The notes: generated by a model not told the origin, from the sequence alone. DNA of 20,754 nucleotides from an uncultured Collinsella sp. (GCA_959027945.1 CAUFRO010000036.1:1-20754); one strand, 5' to 3'. Counted from the stretch's first letter, positions 1-6,100 are shown. Numbers and translations are program-made.

Positions 1-109
1 TAGTACGCTCTAAAAAACAAGAAATTATTTTACCCGATTCCCCAAATAAATCAGGCCGCCTCCTTGAATATCAACTTCATCCCACCCAAAAACTCATCCA
101 ACATTAATC

Positions 110-137
110 TTGGCTCAAGAATCGCTTAATCTATAAC
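110..137 (+). promoter_or_regulatory. Candidate promoter for the UBA/DUF4342 gene
   Basis: TTGGCT at 110-115 and TATAAC at 132-137 are separated by 16 bases, a fair match to a housekeeping promoter. The first 150 bases are clearly more AT-rich than the coding sequence after them. A second possible -10, TATAGA, lies at 144-149. The leader to the start codon at 251 would be about 105 bases. Position is inferred from consensus only. Confidence 0.45.
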
Positions 138-203
138 CTGCACTATAGAGTTCGACCAAGGGCGGGGCGGCGCAACGCAGACCGCCGAACGCAACGCTCG
201 CGC

Positions 204-220
204 CCGGGCAGATTGCCCGG
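204..220 (+). other. Small leader hairpin before the UBA/DUF4342 gene
   Basis: CCGGGCA (204-210) and TGCCCGG (214-220) form a perfect 7-bp stem with a 3-base loop. It ends about 18 bases before the AAAGGA ribosome binding site at 238-243. It has no T-tract, so it is not an obvious terminator. It may affect mRNA stability or translation, but nothing in the sequence settles this. Confidence 0.4.
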
Positions 221-250
221 CGTCGCGCCCATCGAACGAAAGGATAGGTC

Positions 251-793
251 ATGGACGACCTCGAAAAAGTTGAAACCATCCGCACCAAGTGCAACGTGAG
301 CTACACCGATGCCAAGGCCGCGCTCGACGCCGCCGACGGCAACGTTTTGGACGCCATCATTTGGCTCGAGTCGCAAGGCAAGACGCAGACCACGTCGGCG
401 CACGCCGCCACTGAGTCCGCGCCAGTCGATGAGCCCTCGGCCGAGATGGTCGCCGCGCAGGCAGCCTACGAAAAGTCGAGCGAAAAGACCGACTTCTCCA
501 AGAAGATGGACAGCGTATGGGAGTACCTCAAAAAGCTCTTCCGCCTGAGTCTGGACACCAAGTTTATCGCCACGCGCCGTGATACGATCATCCTCAACAT
601 CCCCATTCTGATCCCCATCGTCGCGCTGTTTGCCTGGGGTGCCACGATATGGCTGATGCTGATTGGCCTGTTCTTTGGCATGCGCTACCGCATCGACAGC
701 GACGGCGACGTGCCCGGCAGCATCAACAACCTTATGAATCACGCTGCCGATGCTGCGGACGACATCAAACAAAATCTGAACGACGACAAGTAA
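251..793 (+). CDS. UBA-like domain plus DUF4342 membrane protein
   Basis: A 180-residue protein. Residues 2-41 look like the UBA-like helical domain found at the N-terminus of elongation factor Ts (a V-x-x-I-R-x-K and S-Y-x-x-A-K-x-A-L pattern, then a helix ending I-I-W-L). Residues 42-80 are a hydrophilic, Ala/Glu/Ser-rich linker. Residues 82-150 resemble DUF4342, with a hydrophobic stretch at about 113-143 (rich in Ile, Leu, Pro and Trp) that should span or dip into the membrane. The C-terminus is charged. The start is ATG with AAAGGA seven bases upstream. Function is unknown. The response regulator starts 18 bases after the stop, so it is probably co-transcribed with the two-component pair and may act at the membrane in the same response. 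The domain calls are from residue patterns, not from a search. Confidence 0.85.
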   Translation: MDDLEKVETIRTKCNVSYTDAKAALDAADGNVLDAIIWLESQGKTQTTSAHAATESAPVDEPSAEMVAAQAAYEKSSEKTDFSKKMDSVWEYLKKLFRLSLDTKFIATRRDTIILNIPILIPIVALFAWGATIWLMLIGLFFGMRYRIDSDGDVPGSINNLMNHAADAADDIKQNLNDDK

Positions 794-811
794 TCGCAGA
801 CGGGGGCACGC

Positions 812-1582
812 ATGGCACGAATCCTGATCGTAGAGGACGAGGAGAAAATCGCCCGCTTTGTGACGCTCGAGCTGGAGCACGAGGGCTACCAGGTGGAGCA
901 CGCCGCCGACGGCCGCACCGCCGTGGACCTGGCGCTGGAGCGCGACTATGATCTGATTCTGCTCGATGTCCTGCTGCCGCAGCTCAACGGCATGGAGGTC
1001 CTGAGGCGTGTCCGCAAGCACAAGGACGTGCCGGTGATTATGGTCACCGCGCGCGATGCCGTGATGGACAAGGTTGCCGGGCTCGATGCCGGCGCCGACG
1101 ATTACCTGACCAAGCCGTTTGCAATTGAGGAGCTGTTCGCACGGATCCGCGTGGCGCTGAAGCGCTCGGAGGCCGTGCGGGCGGCTTCGGGCGTTGGTGG
1201 CGTTGGGGCCGGGGAGGGCGCTACGGGTGCCGCTGCGGTACCCCCGGCTGGTGACTCTGCCAAGACCTCTGCCGCGCCCTCCCCCGCCGCGCTCACCGTG
1301 GGTTCGGTTGCGCTCGACCCCGACCGCCGCGAAGTCACAGTCGCCGGCTCGCCCATCGCGCTCACGGCCCGCGAGTTCGATGTCCTCGCCCTGCTTATGG
1401 CGCACGCCGAAACCGTACTCACGCGCGAGCGCATCGCGCACGAGGCGCTGGGCTACGAATACGTGGGCGACACCAACAACGTCGACGTACACATCGCGCA
1501 CCTGCGTGCCAAGATCGAGGACGCCGGCAGCGCCCGCATCATCCAGACCGTGCGCGGGGTGGGCTATGTCTGCCGCGCGTAA
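812..1582 (+). CDS. OmpR/PhoB-family response regulator
   Basis: A 256-residue two-component response regulator. The receiver domain (residues 3-118) has the acidic pocket E8-D9, the phospho-acceptor D52 in L-L-D-V-L-L-P, T79 in V-T-A-R-D and K101 in T-K-P-F. The C-terminal winged-helix domain (about 161-255) has the usual L-T-x-R-E-F-D-V-L helix and ends T-V-R-G-V-G-Y. It is unusual in having a roughly 35-residue low-complexity Gly/Ala/Pro/Ser linker (125-160) between domains, longer than the common short linker; the DNA there is very GC-rich. Its stop lies 14 bases past the kinase start codon, so the two genes overlap by 17 bases, typical of cognate pairs. A G-rich site before the ATG serves as RBS. 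The DNA target and the signal cannot be deduced. Confidence 0.95.
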   Translation: MARILIVEDEEKIARFVTLELEHEGYQVEHAADGRTAVDLALERDYDLILLDVLLPQLNGMEVLRRVRKHKDVPVIMVTARDAVMDKVAGLDAGADDYLTKPFAIEELFARIRVALKRSEAVRAASGVGGVGAGEGATGAAAVPPAGDSAKTSAAPSPAALTVGSVALDPDRREVTVAGSPIALTAREFDVLALLMAHAETVLTRERIAHEALGYEYVGDTNNVDVHIAHLRAKIEDAGSARIIQTVRGVGYVCRA

Positions 1583-2861
1583 CGCCGAGGCCAAGCGCGT
1601 CACCTCCATCGCCCGCGCCATCAACTGGAGCTATATGTGGCGCCGCTTGATGAGCTACGTCTGGCTCAATCTGCTGCTGGTGGTGATTGCGGCGGCGATC
1701 CTCGTCTATGGATACAACCAGACGCTGCCCGACGGCGCGTTTACCGCAGGCTGGATTCCCGGCGCCACCGTTCACGGCATGTCGTTGACGCCCGTGCGAG
1801 ACTGGGACCTGACAACGCTCACCTATACCGTCGAGCTTGCGCGTACCACCAAGACCTTCCCCCTCGCGCAGGACCTCGTCACGCTATGGCCTCTCTACCT
1901 TGTCGTTGTAGGTTGGCAGGTCATCAGCGTGCTCAACATGCTCGGCGGCGCCCGTCGCGTACGCCGCACCATGGCACCGCTCAACGACCTGGCCTTACGC
2001 GTGGACGAGCTCGGCCGCATGCAGCTCTCCGGCGGCAAGATGGAAACGCTGGAGCAGGCCATCGAGCGCGCGAGCGTCGACTCGCCAAGCGTCACCACCG
2101 GCGACGCCGATCTGGCGAGTATCGAGGTCGCGCTCAACCGCCTGCTGCGCCAGATGCAAGAGGCAAAGCTGCAGCAGATGCGCTTTGTCAACGACGCGAG
2201 CCACGAGCTGCGCACGCCCATCGCGGTGATTCAGGGCTACGTAAACATGCTCGATCGTTGGGGCAAAGACGACCCGGACGTGCTAGCAGAGTCCATCGCC
2301 TCGCTCAAGACCGAAAGCGAGCATATGCAGGAGCTCGTGGAGCAGCTGCTGTTTTTGGCGCGCGGCGATGCCGGCCGCACCGTGCTGCGGCGCGCGAATA
2401 CCAACCTGGCCGCACTGGTCGGCGAGGTTTGCGAAGAATCGCAGATGATTGATGCCGGGCACACATATCGGCTGGCTTTTGACGCTGCACTTGTCAGCGA
2501 CCCGCGCTGCGACGCGCCCGTTGACGTGGCGCTCGTGAAGCAGGCTCTGCGCGTGATCGTGCAAAACGCCGCCAAGTATTCGGACGCGGGCACGACCGTC
2601 ACGTTTGCCATAACGCCCGATGCGGGCACGGGCGCGATTGACATAAGCATTGAGGACGAGGGCATCGGCATGAACCAGGAATCCGCAGCTCACGCGTTCG
2701 AGCGGTTCTACCGTTCCGACAACGCGCGCGATGTCGGCGCACAGGGTTCGGGCCTGGGGCTCGCCATTGCCAAGTGGATTGTCGATAGCCACGGCGGCGT
2801 CATCGGTGTGACCTCGGTCGAAGGGGTCGGCAGCCGCTTTACGATTCGCCTGCTGCGGTAG
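1566..2861 (+). CDS. Sensor histidine kinase partnered with the upstream regulator
   Basis: A 431-residue membrane histidine kinase. TM1 is at about residues 30-50; an extracytoplasmic sensor loop of about 50 residues follows (51-103); TM2 is at about 105-126. A HAMP-like linker leads to the HisKA domain, whose phosphorylated H213 sits in N-D-A-S-H-E-L-R-T-P. The HATPase domain has the N-box N334-A-A-K-Y, the G1 box D364-E-G-I-G-M, F-E-R-F-Y-R at about 378 and the G2 box G-S-G-L-G-L-A at 394-400. All motifs needed for activity are visible. I place the start at ATG 1566, inside the end of the response regulator, because it gives a short N-terminal cytoplasmic tail before TM1. The reading frame stays open upstream to 1194, but that part is out of frame with the regulator and is a shadow. 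The sensor loop is short, so the ligand is not predictable. Confidence 0.95.
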   Translation: MSAARNAEAKRVTSIARAINWSYMWRRLMSYVWLNLLLVVIAAAILVYGYNQTLPDGAFTAGWIPGATVHGMSLTPVRDWDLTTLTYTVELARTTKTFPLAQDLVTLWPLYLVVVGWQVISVLNMLGGARRVRRTMAPLNDLALRVDELGRMQLSGGKMETLEQAIERASVDSPSVTTGDADLASIEVALNRLLRQMQEAKLQQMRFVNDASHELRTPIAVIQGYVNMLDRWGKDDPDVLAESIASLKTESEHMQELVEQLLFLARGDAGRTVLRRANTNLAALVGEVCEESQMIDAGHTYRLAFDAALVSDPRCDAPVDVALVKQALRVIVQNAAKYSDAGTTVTFAITPDAGTGAIDISIEDEGIGMNQESAAHAFERFYRSDNARDVGAQGSGLGLAIAKWIVDSHGGVIGVTSVEGVGSRFTIRLLR

Positions 2862-2878
2862 GGGTGTCTCTCACGAAT

Positions 2879-3060
2879 CGAAGGTGAATGCTTTTCCGCG
2901 AAGTGAACGACCTATTTTGAACCCCCGAAGCATCCGCACTTTTTGGCGCCAAAACCGCAGGAAATACCTGACAAAACCGCAGGAAAAGGTGCCTCCAAAG
3001 TGTCGATGCTTCAGGGGTTCGATTTCACTCGTTCACTTCGCGGGAAACCATTCACCTTCG
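2879..3060. repeat. Large interrupted inverted repeat between convergent genes
   Basis: A left arm at 2879-2950 (72 bases) is the imperfect reverse complement of a right arm at 2988-3060 (73 bases). In the outer 62 positions I count 51 matches, with the changes concentrated in one block of about 10. The 37-base loop holds two exact copies of AAAACCGCAGGAAA (2951-2964 and 2973-2986), 8 bases apart. At the left arm/loop border, TTTTGGCGCCAAAA (2941-2954) is a perfect 14-nt palindrome. The element lies 17 bases after the histidine kinase stop and faces the convergent VOC gene. No convincing ORF is inside. It could be a non-autonomous palindromic element or a structured 3' UTR. Confidence 0.8.
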
Positions 3061-3094
3061 TTTTACGGAAGCCCGTCAGTCACCCTCTCGGCAT

Positions 3095-3134
3095 TAAAAA
3101 TGGGGCAAGGTCACGTGGCCTTACCCCATTTTTA
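3095..3134. terminator. Bidirectional rho-independent terminator
   Basis: A 16-bp stem with one mismatch (3095-3110 with 3119-3134) and an 8-base loop. The stem begins TAAAAATGGGG and ends CCCCATTTTTA, so there is a T-tract for transcripts from either side. It is 22 bases beyond the VOC stop on the minus strand and is the only classical terminator before that gene for the plus-strand kinase operon. It probably ends both. Confidence 0.85.
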
Positions 3135-3156
3135 GTTAGCTATGGCAGCTTGTGCA

Positions 3157-3531
3157 CTACTCGCGGCACAGATGCACGGCGAAGCCGGCGAACTCGCGCT
3201 TAAAGTACACGAGCTTGGTGCCGCCGTCGGGCAGCAGCACGCGCGACTCCTCGTTGACCTCGAGCCCGCGCTCGGCAAACCACTTCTCGGCCGCATCGAT
3301 GTCGTTGACGGCAAAGCCAATGTGGCCCTTGGCACCACGACCGTTCTGCTTCATGATCTCGACCAGCGAATCGTTAAAGTACGAAACTGGGGTCTCAATA
3401 ACGGGCAGGCCCATCATCGTCGAGAACAGCTCCGCGATCTCCAAGGCATCTGCCGGGTCGGTGGCGTTAATGCCCACATGGGCAACGCGCATGCCAAAGA
3501 GCTCGACCGGATTGGCGCTCTGCTCATTCAT
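3157..3531 (-). CDS. VOC (glyoxalase-fold) protein, KDPG-aldolase C-terminal type
   Basis: A 124-residue single VOC domain. Visible landmarks are R-V-A-H-V-G-I-N-A at 15-23, E59, G-H70-I-G-F-A-V, and F-A-G-F-A-V-H120-L at the end. H18, E59, H70 and H120 are placed like the metal ligands of the glyoxalase family. The pattern closely resembles the VOC domain that some Firmicutes carry fused behind 2-dehydro-3-deoxyphosphogluconate aldolase (recalled from family knowledge). Here it stands alone, with no aldolase next to it. It starts 11 bases after the stop of the PTS EIIB gene and should share its transcript, so a role in metabolising or sensing an imported sugar acid is a reasonable inference. 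The substrate is unknown. Confidence 0.8.
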   Translation of the reverse strand: MNEQSANPVELFGMRVAHVGINATDPADALEIAELFSTMMGLPVIETPVSYFNDSLVEIMKQNGRGAKGHIGFAVNDIDAAEKWFAERGLEVNEESRVLLPDGGTKLVYFKREFAGFAVHLCRE

Positions 3532-3542
3532 ACAGGCAGCGC

Positions 3543-3830
3543 CTACTGAGCCATAACGTCAAGGACGGCCTTCTCGGCAGCGACGCGGTTCATGCCGGTC
3601 ATGAAGGGCACGCCGCTCACGTACGGGCAGGTGAGGCCCTCGGGGGCAACGGTGGTGGCGATCAGTAGGTCGGCGCCCTCGTCGCAAGCGTCCTTGGCCT
3701 CGGAGATGGCGCACTGCACGATCTCATACTTGCCGGCATAGCCGTTGGCGTCGAGCATGGTGGCGACCTTCTGGGCAACGAGCGTGGAAGTGGCAGCGCC
3801 AGCGCCGCAAGCCAAAACGATCTTCTTCAT
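3543..3830 (-). CDS. PTS sugar transporter EIIB subunit, galactitol type
   Basis: A 95-residue cytoplasmic phosphotransfer protein. The N-terminal beta strand runs into C8-G-A-G-A-A-T-S, the phosphocysteine loop of the galactitol/lactose-type IIB fold, where Cys8 would accept phosphate from EIIA and pass it to the sugar at EIIC. The length is normal for a stand-alone IIB. ATG has AGGGAG 11 bases upstream. No EIIA or EIIC gene is in the window, so its partners must be elsewhere. It is the first gene of a two-gene unit with the VOC protein. An inverted repeat sits over its presumed promoter (3850-3872), suggesting control by a sugar-responsive repressor. The exact sugar cannot be stated. Confidence 0.88.
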   Translation of the reverse strand: MKKIVLACGAGAATSTLVAQKVATMLDANGYAGKYEIVQCAISEAKDACDEGADLLIATTVAPEGLTCPYVSGVPFMTGMNRVAAEKAVLDVMAQ

Positions 3831-3849
3831 AGGTAATGTCTCCCTTCAT

Positions 3850-3872
3850 GGTTTACTTTAGGTAAGTGTACC
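3850..3872. promoter_or_regulatory. Operator-like dyad at the PTS gene promoter
   Basis: GGTTTACTT (3850-3858) and AAGTGTACC (3864-3872) are inverted repeats matching at 7 of 9 positions around a 5-base centre. The right arm contains TACACT (minus strand, 3865-3870), a good -10 box. CTGAGC (minus strand, 3888-3893) lies 17 bases upstream as a weak -35. A repressor bound here would block the PTS-VOC transcript. The regulator family is not identifiable. Confidence 0.45.
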
Positions 3873-3909
3873 GCAGCGAGCGATGGCGCTCAGCCTCGAT
3901 GAGCTTTTA

Positions 3910-3938
3910 TGCCAGTTTGCTTGCGCGCTGCGTATAAT
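3910..3938 (+). promoter_or_regulatory. Promoter of the membrane helical-repeat gene
   Basis: A perfect -10 box TATAAT lies at 3933-3938 with a weak -35 (TGCCAG, 3910-3915) 17 bases upstream. A small hairpin, CGCTCG (3962-3967) with CGAGCG (3973-3978), follows in the leader. Transcription would start near 3945, giving a leader of about 50 bases to the ATG at 3994. It is divergent from the PTS promoter. Confidence 0.55.
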
Positions 3939-3993
3939 ACATCTAGTACGTGTTGCCATACCGCTCGCTTTACGAGCGACTAAGGACTCTGAA

Positions 3994-4617
3994 ATGCCCG
4001 ATTCCCGCACCCTCTGGACCGCCGTCGTTATCATCTGCATCGCCGTGTCGGTGTTCTTTAGCGTCAAAAAACGCACCACGTTCAAGCGTCTGCAGCAGTT
4101 GATGGCCGCCAAGCAGTGGGACGAGTTCGATCGTTTGCTCGACGGCAAACTCACCAGCATGCTGTACCCACGCTACAACCGCGACTACCTGCGCCTGAAC
4201 TCCTATCTGCTGCGCGAGGACCACGAGCGTGCCAGCGAGATGTTCGACCTGCTGCTGGGGCTCAACCTGCCCAAGATGCAGCGCGTCGACCTGGTGATCA
4301 AGGCCTTTAACTACTACGTTGGGCAGGAGGATCGCAAAAAGTCCAAAGAGCTGTTGCACGAGATCAAGGGCTTTGAGGGCGGTCAGGCCGAGGCGGTCGC
4401 ACACGAGTGCCAGCTGATGTACGACACGATGATCTTGAAGCGCCACAACGATATTCCCGAGCTGGAGCGCATGCTCGAGGACGTCGGCGACGACCCGGTC
4501 AAGCGCTGCCGCTTGGAGTACCTGCTGGCCCTGCAATACCAAAACAAGGGCGACGAGGCAAAGTTCCAAGAGTTCCTAGAGAAGTCGGGCCAACACTCGA
4601 TGGCCGTCAACGCGTAA
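3994..4617 (+). CDS. Membrane-anchored helical-repeat (TPR-like) protein of unknown function
   Basis: A 207-residue protein. Residues 8-24 form one hydrophobic N-terminal segment followed by a basic patch (V-K-K-R), as expected of an uncleaved anchor with the rest in the cytoplasm. Residues 27-200 are almost entirely amphipathic helices with TPR-like spacing (alternating Leu/Ala/Tyr positions, K-Q-W-D-E-F-D-R-L-L, E-R-A-S-E-M-F-D-L-L), suggesting a protein-binding scaffold. I chose ATG 3994, not the upstream ATG at 3883, because AAGGA lies 7 bases before it and a TATAAT -10 box lies inside the longer reading. I recognise no specific family. tRNA-Leu begins 31 bases after the stop. Confidence 0.85.
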   Translation: MPDSRTLWTAVVIICIAVSVFFSVKKRTTFKRLQQLMAAKQWDEFDRLLDGKLTSMLYPRYNRDYLRLNSYLLREDHERASEMFDLLLGLNLPKMQRVDLVIKAFNYYVGQEDRKKSKELLHEIKGFEGGQAEAVAHECQLMYDTMILKRHNDIPELERMLEDVGDDPVKRCRLEYLLALQYQNKGDEAKFQEFLEKSGQHSMAVNA

Positions 4618-4648
4618 CGGACGGCTTGTGCTAGACTTCTAGTCTCAC

Positions 4649-4733
4649 GGGGGCGTGGCGGAATTGGCATACGCAGGAGACTTAAAATCTCTCGCCGCAA
4701 GGATTGTGGGTTCGAGTCCCACCGCCCCTACCA
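4649..4733 (+). tRNA. tRNA-Leu (anticodon UAA), CCA encoded
   Basis: The acceptor stem GGGGGCG (4649-4655) pairs with CGCCCCT (4723-4729, one G-U). The anticodon stem GGAGA/TCTCT closes the loop CTTAAAA with anticodon TAA, decoding UUA. A class II variable arm (C-G-C-C-G-C-A-A-G-G-type stretch) and a canonical T-arm GTGGGTTCGAGTCCCAC follow. The discriminator A and an encoded CCA end at 4733. The 85-nt length with a long variable arm fits leucine. The 3' end (from GTCCCACC) is duplicated at 4912-4929. Confidence 0.97.
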
Positions 4734-4800
4734 TGTAGTGCTTACGAGCCCGTGTTCCCCAGGGATGCGGGCTCGTTTCTTTAAGATGCCGGCGGGACTC
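4716..4800 (+). repeat. 85-nt direct repeat, copy 1 (tRNA-Leu 3' end plus terminator)
   Basis: This runs from GTCCCACC in the T-arm through CCA, the terminator and a CCGGCGGG stretch. It aligns without gaps to 4912-4996 at 77 of 85 positions. It is the copy attached to the intact tRNA. Confidence 0.85.
4744..4782 (+). terminator. Rho-independent terminator of tRNA-Leu (copy 1)
   Basis: ACGAGCCCG (4744-4752) pairs perfectly with CGGGCTCGT (4768-4776) and is followed by TTCTTT. It lies 10 bases after the tRNA CCA. Confidence 0.88.
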
Positions 4801-4911
4801 GAACCCGCGAGGGGGCGAGCGTTAAGCGGACGCGCAGCGTCCGTAGCGAGCCGGCGAGGGCGCCGACAGGCGGCCGAAGCCGGTGCGTATTTGCGCAGCA
4901 AATACGCAGAC
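4792..4911. other. Structured spacer between the two tRNA-3'-end repeats
   Basis: This segment holds three strong hairpins. The first, 4792-4808, has stem GCGGG/CCCGC and loop ACTCGAA; it is exactly a T-arm read on the minus strand, and 4794-4806 is the perfect reverse complement of the tRNA-Leu T-arm core at 4708-4720. The second is CGGACGC-GCA-GCGTCCG and the third GCGTATTTGC-GCA-GCAAATACGC; both stems are perfect and both loops are GCA. Between 4811 and 4929 the sequence begins GGGGGCG and ends CGCCCCTACCA, like the two ends of the tRNA-Leu acceptor, but with no D-arm or anticodon arm between. It may be a degenerate tRNA-derived element; no function is established. Confidence 0.55.
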
Positions 4912-4996
4912 GTCCCACCGCCCCTACCACGTATTGTTTACGAGCCCGTGTCCCCCAGGGATGCGGGCTCGTTTCTTTTACACGCCGGCGGGGCTC
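4912..4996 (+). repeat. 85-nt direct repeat, copy 2 (tRNA-Leu 3' end plus terminator)
   Basis: It matches 4716-4800 at 77 of 85 positions with no gaps. It carries the tRNA 3' end from mid T-arm to CCA, but the 67 bases before it do not resemble a tRNA body, so it is not a second tRNA gene. It resembles one arm of an integration site or the remains of a tandem duplication. Confidence 0.85.
4940..4980 (+). terminator. Duplicate terminator (copy 2)
   Basis: ACGAGCCCG (4940-4948) pairs perfectly with CGGGCTCGT (4964-4972), followed by a T-rich run TTTCTTTT. It is the second copy of the tRNA-Leu terminator, with the same stem and the same loop apart from one base. Confidence 0.8.
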
Positions 4997-4998
4997 TA

Positions 4999-5065
4999 AG
5001 TTGCGGTGGAATAGATCCTGTTTATACCGTTTACCAGCTTATTTAGGAACTATTTCACCACAACT
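4999..5065. repeat. AGTTGCGGTG-family inverted repeat, copy 1
   Basis: Arms 4999-5019 and 5045-5065 (21 bases each) pair at 18 Watson-Crick positions plus one G-U, around a 25-base loop. The outer arm AGTTGCGGTGGAATAG is nearly the same as the arm of a second copy at 11712-11780. It lies 13 bases before the end of the minus-strand ppx/gppA gene and after the plus-strand tRNA region, again between convergent units. There is no long T-tract. Confidence 0.8.
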
Positions 5066-5078
5066 CAGAGGAAGACGG

Positions 5079-6080
5079 TTAAAGAGCACTCAGGCTCGGG
5101 GTCCAGGCGATGGTGGGAGTCGCGCCGTCGAGAACCTCGTTGATGGTGGCGGCCATGCCAGCGAGTAGGCTGTTCTCGCTTACGGTGAGCGTCTTGTAGC
5201 CGCCGGCACGCATGAGCTCGCGGATCACCACGGCGCCGGCCAGAATCACGCCCGCGCGCTTGGGCTGCACGCCCGGCAACGCGGCAATGCCTGCAGCATC
5301 CAACGCAGACATGCGCTCGATAGCGGCCGAAATCTGCTCCATCGAAAGCTCGCGCAGATGCACAAAGTTCGAGTCGTACGGCTCCAGTTCGTGGACCAGC
5401 GCCACGAGCGTGGTGACGGTACCGCCCACCGCGACCAGGCGCTCTGCACGCTCAAAGTCGCTGGGCAGGCCCTCAAAATAGGCGGAGAACTGCTCGCCCG
5501 CCCACGCGGCGGCAGCCGCAAGCTCGTTCGTCGACGGCGGCAGCGCCGAGAAAAACCGCTCCGTCACGCGACGGCAACCGATGTCCAGTGAGCGCGTTCC
5601 CTCCAGCGCAAAGACCCCGCGCTCAGGCGCATAGACGCCCGTCGCGAGCTCCGTGGAGCCGCCGCCCGAATCGGCGACGATGATGCGCTCGCCAGCAAAG
5701 TCGTGTGCCACGCCAAAAAACGTCAGGCACGCCTCGACCTCGCCCGGAATCACCTGTGGCTCAAGTCCCAGATCGCGCAGGCCGTCCAGCAGCAGCGCGG
5801 CATTGGACGCATCGCGCGCGGCGCTCGTGCACGTGGTGCAAACGCACGCGGCCCCAAAGGCACGTGCCTCATCCACAAACATCCGGCACGCAGCGAGCAC
5901 GCGCTCAACGGCCGCCTCGCAAAAGCGCCCCGTCGCATCCACGCCCTCGCCCAAGTCAGTGATCTCCGTATGCTTGGACGATTCCACAATCGCCCCGCCC
6001 TCGACCTGCGCTAACACCAGTCGCGACGACACCGTTCCCAGGTCGATCGCCGCCACCTTATAGCGTTTGCAATCTGCCAT
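5079..6080 (-). CDS. Ppx/GppA-family phosphatase
   Basis: A 333-residue member of the exopolyphosphatase/guanosine pentaphosphatase family (actin-like ATPase fold). It shows phosphate-1 A-I-D-L-G-T at 11-16, G-G-G-S-T-E-L at 139-145 for phosphate 2, and a late P-K-R-A-G-V-I-L-A-G-A-V-V-I segment. The length fits the short, two-domain form that lacks the HD domain. Two familiar positions differ: the usual D-I-G-T-N-S reads D-L-G-T-V-S, and the usual E-E-A near the catalytic Glu reads G-E-V-E-A (113-117). It would hydrolyse polyphosphate or pppGpp, or both, in the cytoplasm; sequence does not decide which. ATG has AGGGGAG upstream, and the FtsB-like stop is 20 bases away, so they are likely co-transcribed. 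The DUF501 gene often found between these two in actinobacteria is absent. Confidence 0.9.
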   Translation of the reverse strand: MADCKRYKVAAIDLGTVSSRLVLAQVEGGAIVESSKHTEITDLGEGVDATGRFCEAAVERVLAACRMFVDEARAFGAACVCTTCTSAARDASNAALLLDGLRDLGLEPQVIPGEVEACLTFFGVAHDFAGERIIVADSGGGSTELATGVYAPERGVFALEGTRSLDIGCRRVTERFFSALPPSTNELAAAAAWAGEQFSAYFEGLPSDFERAERLVAVGGTVTTLVALVHELEPYDSNFVHLRELSMEQISAAIERMSALDAAGIAALPGVQPKRAGVILAGAVVIRELMRAGGYKTLTVSENSLLAGMAATINEVLDGATPTIAWTPSLSAL

Positions 6081-6100
6081 TGCGAGCTCCCCTCTGGGCG

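Noticed and set aside
1194..1565. Extended start for the histidine kinase
   Set aside because: The extra 124 residues are a frame-shifted reading of the response regulator gene and are Arg/Pro/Ser-rich without structure; ATG 1566 fits the family.
143..1624. 493-codon open frame on the minus strand
   Set aside because: It is antisense to the UBA protein, response regulator and start of the kinase, all of which have clear family motifs. High GC creates long open shadows; its translation resembles no protein I know.
2884..3203. Two small plus-strand ORFs in the inverted repeat region
   Set aside because: They span a palindromic repeat and a terminator, have no RBS and no recognisable sequence.
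4811..4929. Second tRNA-Leu gene
   Set aside because: Both ends resemble the acceptor strand, but no D-arm or anticodon arm is present and the length is 119; only the 3' end is duplicated.
4738..5046. 102-codon ORF over the tRNA repeat region
   Set aside because: It reads through two terminators and the structured spacer; the translation merely repeats the duplicated DNA.
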